Shown: positions 60,635-64,000 of the stretch, piece by piece
How positions within the stretch are numbered: position 1 is the stretch's first letter
Layout of the letters: each line of letters starts with the position of its first letter
From: an uncultured Lachnospiraceae bacterium
Lineage (GTDB): Bacteria; Bacillota; Clostridia; Lachnospirales; Lachnospiraceae
NCBI GenBank assembly: GCA_900554415.1
Contig: USGU01000002.1
Location: 62,001-126,000 of the forward strand
Reading direction: 5' to 3'
DNA: 64,000 nucleotides
The notes under the pieces: model-generated
Told to the model about the DNA's origin: nothing
The model's input: only the letters and a program-made list of their open reading frames with translations
Databases searched by the model: none
Translations under genes and position numbers: made by a program

Positions 60635-61711
60635 TTATTTTGCTTCCGGATCTGTCATTCCCAGAGTATCTGCAGCTACCTGGGCGAACTCATTGGTATA
60701 GGTTCCTTCATAGCTGACATCTGGATCTACCCAGCCGTACTCTTTCAGATATTCAAAAGTGGTAGCCAGACGATCTTCGGGGATTACCGGGTAATCCAGC
60801 CATACGTCAATTTCGGATTCGATAGCCTGTCTCATTACATCCTCGGAGGTGTTCATCTCTTTGGCTGCCCAGGCAACGAACTCATCAAAATAGTCGTTTT
60901 TCACTTCTTCATGTACCTGATAGTATGCAGTCAGGAATCTCTGCAGTTTCTCAGGCTCATTTTCAATAAAGCTGTTGCTTGCGATGATCGTTCCGGTATA
61001 GTAGTCGGGAATGTAATCCCATGCTCTGCCCAGGATATGTCCGGTACCGTCTGCCTCAGCCAGTGCCGCATACGGGTTGTGGATAATGGTGGCATCCACC
61101 TCACCGGAAGTCAGGGAAGCATATGCTGTCTGATATACACCGTTGGCGATCAGATCTACATTGTCTGTGCTGACGCCGTTTTTCTCTAACATTTTCAATA
61201 CGGAAAGTCTCATTCCTCCGGAAGCACCTGCGGTACCTACCTTTTTGCCTTCCAGATCAGAGAAGTCCTTAATATCGTTATTTGCAACCAGCCAGTAGCA
61301 TCCGGAATATCTCCACATATTTCCTACCAGCTTGGCAGGTACCCCATTGTAGATGCCGGGAATGTAAGAACTAGGATCTCCGTCAGCTACATCGATCTCG
61401 CCTCTGGTGATCAGAGACATTACGGTAGAATTGGTATCCGCGCTGGCCTCCACATTTTCAAACTCAATACCCAGCTCCTTATACAGTCCTTTTTCGATTG
61501 CAAAGCGGTTCACCGCACCGGTCATTCCGGTTGCAAAGCAGGAACGGATCACGATAGTATCATCACCGGTCTCTCCTGCGGTGCTTCCGCTCTCTGCTGC
61601 CTGACTGCTTTCACTCTGTGTGGCAGTGGTAGCTGCACTGCTTCCGCATCCTGCCAGCACTCCGGTTGCCAATACGACGATCAGTAATACGCTTAATACT
61701 TTCTTTTTCAT
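60635..61711 (-). CDS. ABC importer substrate-binding lipoprotein (NMT1/TauA-like)
   Basis: 358 residues. The signal peptide ends in the lipobox LAGC. The fold region IRSCFATGMTGAVNRFAIEKG (18 of these residues are GMTGAVNRFAIEKGLYKE), TRGEIDVADGD and SGEVDATIIHNPY follows the SsuA/TauA/NMT1 plan. The ligand is unknown, but the operon context points to a small sulfur or nitrogen heterocycle or N-carbamoyl amino acid. Confidence 0.9.
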   Translation of the reverse strand: MKKKVLSVLLIVVLATGVLAGCGSSAATTATQSESSQAAESGSTAGETGDDTIVIRSCFATGMTGAVNRFAIEKGLYKELGIEFENVEASADTNSTVMSLITRGEIDVADGDPSSYIPGIYNGVPAKLVGNMWRYSGCYWLVANNDIKDFSDLEGKKVGTAGASGGMRLSVLKMLEKNGVSTDNVDLIANGVYQTAYASLTSGEVDATIIHNPYAALAEADGTGHILGRAWDYIPDYYTGTIIASNSFIENEPEKLQRFLTAYYQVHEEVKNDYFDEFVAWAAKEMNTSEDVMRQAIESEIDVWLDYPVIPEDRLATTFEYLKEYGWVDPDVSYEGTYTNEFAQVAADTLGMTDPEAK

Positions 61712-61743
61712 AATATTTTTCTCCTCGTTTATTCAAAATCTAC

Positions 61744-62532
61744 TTACACATGTCTCCATCGATAGCTGATGGCATATTCGATGGCGTCGATCAGTTTCAC
61801 TGCACCTACGGATAACAAGGTGATCAGGATGATCAGGAAGAACATCCTGGGGGTGTTCAACAGGTTCTGGGATTCTGTCAGCAGATATCCGAGTCCTGCT
61901 CTCGCCGACTGCATTTCCGAGAACAATACACCGGTCAGTGCCGTTGCCGCTGCCAGCTTCAATCCGTTGAAGATCGACGGCAGTGCTGCCGGAATAATGA
62001 CCAGAAATACGGTTTGGAAACGATTGGCTTTAAATACTTTTGCGACCTTCAGATACTCCTTTTTACACTCCTTGGCTCCGGTCACTGTGTTATACAGAAT
62101 TGTAAATACCGAGAACAAAAATACCAGAAACGCCTTGGACTGAAAACCGATGCCGAACCACAGGATCAACAGCGGCAGGATCGCTACTTTCGGAACTGCC
62201 ATGATCGCCGAACAGAATACATTCATGTACTTCTCCGATACCGGGAACAGGGTCCATATCAGTCCCACTGCAATACCTACCACCACAGCAGACAGATAGC
62301 CTGCCAGTGCCTCCTGTATCGTCAGCAATAAATGAGGCCACAGAGTTCCGTCCGTTATGATCTCGATCCCTTCTTCCACAATGGAAGTCGGAGAAGCCAC
62401 GAAGATTGTCAACACTCTTCCGGAATCCACTGCCCATTGCATCCATAAAAGCAATGCCGCCACCGTAAGCAGCTGTGCCAGATTCACCCAGGTAAATTTT
62501 TTCTTGTTTTTAGATTTCTTCTTTTTTTCCAT
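61744..62532 (-). CDS. ABC importer permease (SsuC/TauC type)
   Basis: 262 residues, about six membrane segments after a Lys-rich start (MEKKKKSKNKKKF). The coupling loop KECKKEYLKVAKVFKANRFQ with TVFLVIIPAALP is the EAA motif. It overlaps the ATC-hydrolase-family gene by 23 bases and precedes the binding protein. Confidence 0.9.
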   Translation of the reverse strand: MEKKKKSKNKKKFTWVNLAQLLTVAALLLWMQWAVDSGRVLTIFVASPTSIVEEGIEIITDGTLWPHLLLTIQEALAGYLSAVVVGIAVGLIWTLFPVSEKYMNVFCSAIMAVPKVAILPLLILWFGIGFQSKAFLVFLFSVFTILYNTVTGAKECKKEYLKVAKVFKANRFQTVFLVIIPAALPSIFNGLKLAAATALTGVLFSEMQSARAGLGYLLTESQNLLNTPRMFFLIILITLLSVGAVKLIDAIEYAISYRWRHV

Positions 62533-63055
62533 AAGTGTATTCTCCTCGCTTCACCTTATCGCTTTCAAAGTACTCTCTCATACAACAGGTACCTTCCAGG
62601 ATGACATTCTGTGTAATTCTGTGGGAGAGACACCTGGAAAAATTCTCAATGGTGGTGGTATCGATCACATCACAGTAAAACGGTGCGATCTCTCGGAACC
62701 AGGGATACTTGTCAAAATAAGTTCTCCACACTTCTGCATAAGGGCAATGGTCTTCTCCCCATTCCGGGATCCATCCGGTGAAAGGAAGATCAATGACACT
62801 CATAAAATCCTCTACGGAATCTGCCTTCAATCCCTGCGCCAGTGCTTTCTCCCGCAACTGATCCGACCGGTCCACCGCCAGCTCGAATACGGTCTGTCTC
62901 ACGATATCTTTCGTCTTCTCCAGTCCGAACTGATCATATAATACTTTGCTGAAATGGAAGAACTGCATTGCGAACTGTCTTGCGGCCTTTCGTACTTCAC
63001 TTACCAACAGTTCTCTGGGAACTGTGCCCTCTATTTTATAATCTGCTTTACTCAA
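62510..63055 (-). CDS. L-2-amino-thiazoline-4-carboxylate (ATC) hydrolase family protein
   Basis: 181 residues. The pattern FPFTGW-like DLPFTGWIPEWGEDHCPYAE, FREIAPFYCDVIDTT and CCMREYF fits the ATC-hydrolase family (ATC_hyd), with several conserved Cys, His and Glu residues. In Pseudomonas, ATC hydrolase opens the thiazoline ring to give N- or S-carbamoyl-cysteine, which an M20 amidohydrolase then converts to cysteine. Here the upstream gene is an M20 enzyme overlapping by eight bases. The exact substrate is inferred from this pairing. Confidence 0.78.
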   Translation of the reverse strand: MSKADYKIEGTVPRELLVSEVRKAARQFAMQFFHFSKVLYDQFGLEKTKDIVRQTVFELAVDRSDQLREKALAQGLKADSVEDFMSVIDLPFTGWIPEWGEDHCPYAEVWRTYFDKYPWFREIAPFYCDVIDTTTIENFSRCLSHRITQNVILEGTCCMREYFESDKVKRGEYTYGKKEEI

Positions 63056-64000
63056 TGTATGTTTCCTCCACCTTATTAAAGCTGTCCATAAATGCTATGT
63101 ATTCCTGTTTATCTGCGAATCTGGGGTGATATTCCCGCTTCGTCCGTTTTGCGACTGCCGCACCATCCTTTAACATCCGGTATGCACTCAGTGCAAACAT
63201 TTTTGCGGTCAACACGTAAGCTTCTTCCTCATCCACAATATCGAAATCCACCTGATGTAAACCACCGACGGCACCACCGGTATTGAAAGTGATCACAGGG
63301 AGTAAATGCTGTACATCTCCCACATCTGTGGATCCACCGCTGTGTTCCTCCGGTCTGACCTCGTATACCGTTTTTTCTCCTGCCAGTGCTTTCACAGCAT
63401 CGGCCATCTCTTCCGGTGCCGGCTGCCAGAGAGAAGGAAGATATCCCGGCATGGTCTCGATACGATACCCTGCTCCCATGGCCAGTGATCCTGCCTTGAA
63501 GGAACGATCTGTCTTGACGGATGCATCCGCAAATGCTTCCAGTGTCTTACCTCTTACCAGTGTTTCCAGCACTGCTTCACCGGGAACAACATTGACCAGA
63601 TCACCACCCTTGGTCAGGATCGGGTGTACTCTCACACAATCCTCATCCCGGAATGTTTCCCGGTTCATGGCCAGTGCCTGTAACCCCAGGCTTGCTGCCG
63701 ATAAGGCGTTGACACCTTTTTCCGGACATCCCGCCGCATGGGCTGCTTTTCCTTTGATACGGATCACCTTGGATACAAAACCATTGCCGCTGTTGCTTCC
63801 CAGCCGGATTCCCTCTAAGGAAATATGATGCGCCAATGCCACATCCACATCATCAAAAGCACCGATGCGGATCAGTTCGCATTTTCCGCCTCCATAAGCG
63901 ATCCTGCCGTCGGCGATCAGACCGTTCTTGAACTCGATCTCACCGTACTCCTCTGCCGGTGTGGCGAAGAAGATCACCTGACCATCCAGCTTTTGTGCCA
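63048..64000 (-). CDS. M20-family amidohydrolase/peptidase (5' end outside window)
   Basis: About 317 residues of the C-terminal part are visible; the frame is open to the window edge (AQKLDGQVIFFATPAEEYG). ATPAEEYG holds the catalytic Glu pair, ALAHHI a metal His, KAAHAAGCPEKGVNAL the dimerisation-domain signature, and STDVGDV the usual STDMGDVS-like metal site. This is the AbgB/amidohydrolase branch of M20. It leads an operon with the ATC-hydrolase-family gene, so N-carbamoyl-cysteine amidohydrolase activity is one possibility; aminoacyl hydrolase of another amide is another. Confidence 0.88.
   Translation of the reverse strand, partial: AQKLDGQVIFFATPAEEYGEIEFKNGLIADGRIAYGGGKCELIRIGAFDDVDVALAHHISLEGIRLGSNSGNGFVSKVIRIKGKAAHAAGCPEKGVNALSAASLGLQALAMNRETFRDEDCVRVHPILTKGGDLVNVVPGEAVLETLVRGKTLEAFADASVKTDRSFKAGSLAMGAGYRIETMPGYLPSLWQPAPEEMADAVKALAGEKTVYEVRPEEHSGGSTDVGDVQHLLPVITFNTGGAVGGLHQVDFDIVDEEEAYVLTAKMFALSAYRMLKDGAAVAKRTKREYHPRFADKQEYIAFMDSFNKVEETYIE

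Overview
The window looks like a Gram-positive, anaerobic gut Firmicute of the Lachnospiraceae type. The reasons are a RicT/HolB/TrmN6 block, Shine-Dalgarno-led genes, families I know mainly from Clostridia (DUF6147, DUF4367, DUF5702, DUF6382, DUF6142, TSCPD), a Lachnospiraceae-style tad pilus locus, a double-cubane-cluster type protein and a pyruvate carboxylase. No rRNA, tRNA or CRISPR array was seen. Most genes lie on the minus strand.

Region 1-24 kb: TrmN6 (cut by the window edge), RicT and HolB; a gliding-type ABC exporter (ATPase, permease, GldG-like and DUF4340 subunits) whose DUF4340 gene is split by an in-frame TAG; mtnN, a TSCPD protein and cysK; a sigma factor and a DUF4367 anti-sigma-like gene separated by an opposite-strand murG; a HIT protein, an orphan histidine kinase and an Rpn-type nuclease/transposase. 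From 16.4 to 24 kb is a catabolic or sensing cluster: an enolase-superfamily enzyme, a three-part nitrate/sulfonate/taurine-type ABC importer, and two PucR-type regulators. One of these regulators is fused to a complete double-cubane [Fe-S] (2-hydroxyacyl-CoA dehydratase-like) domain, the most unusual protein here.

Region 24-44 kb: pyruvate carboxylase, then a tad (Flp pilus) operon read leftward. Its ATPase gene tadA is cut at the conserved NTGHDGS motif. A recombinase-trio element (three tyrosine recombinases, a TnpC-like DUF6262 protein, TnpV, a small membrane protein and a divergent XRE-like regulator with repeated operator-like motifs) sits against the cut. An AT-rich accessory stretch follows (DUF3784, alpha/beta hydrolase, decayed genes). 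It ends in what looks like a complete type I toxin-antitoxin locus: a 31-residue holin-like peptide behind a promoter overlapped by a perfect LexA-box core, with a convergent antisense promoter and a shared bidirectional terminator.

Region 44-64 kb: base and codon use become visibly more GC-rich, and every gene is on the minus strand: type II pantothenate kinase, radA, clpC with a GntR regulator, an SH3-domain membrane protein, purE-purM-purN-purD, an M29 aminopeptidase, pyrE, and an operon joining an M20 amidohydrolase and an ATC-hydrolase-family protein to an ABC importer and a nitroreductase. The change of composition at about 44.0 kb could be a real genomic boundary or a contig joint between two related genomes.
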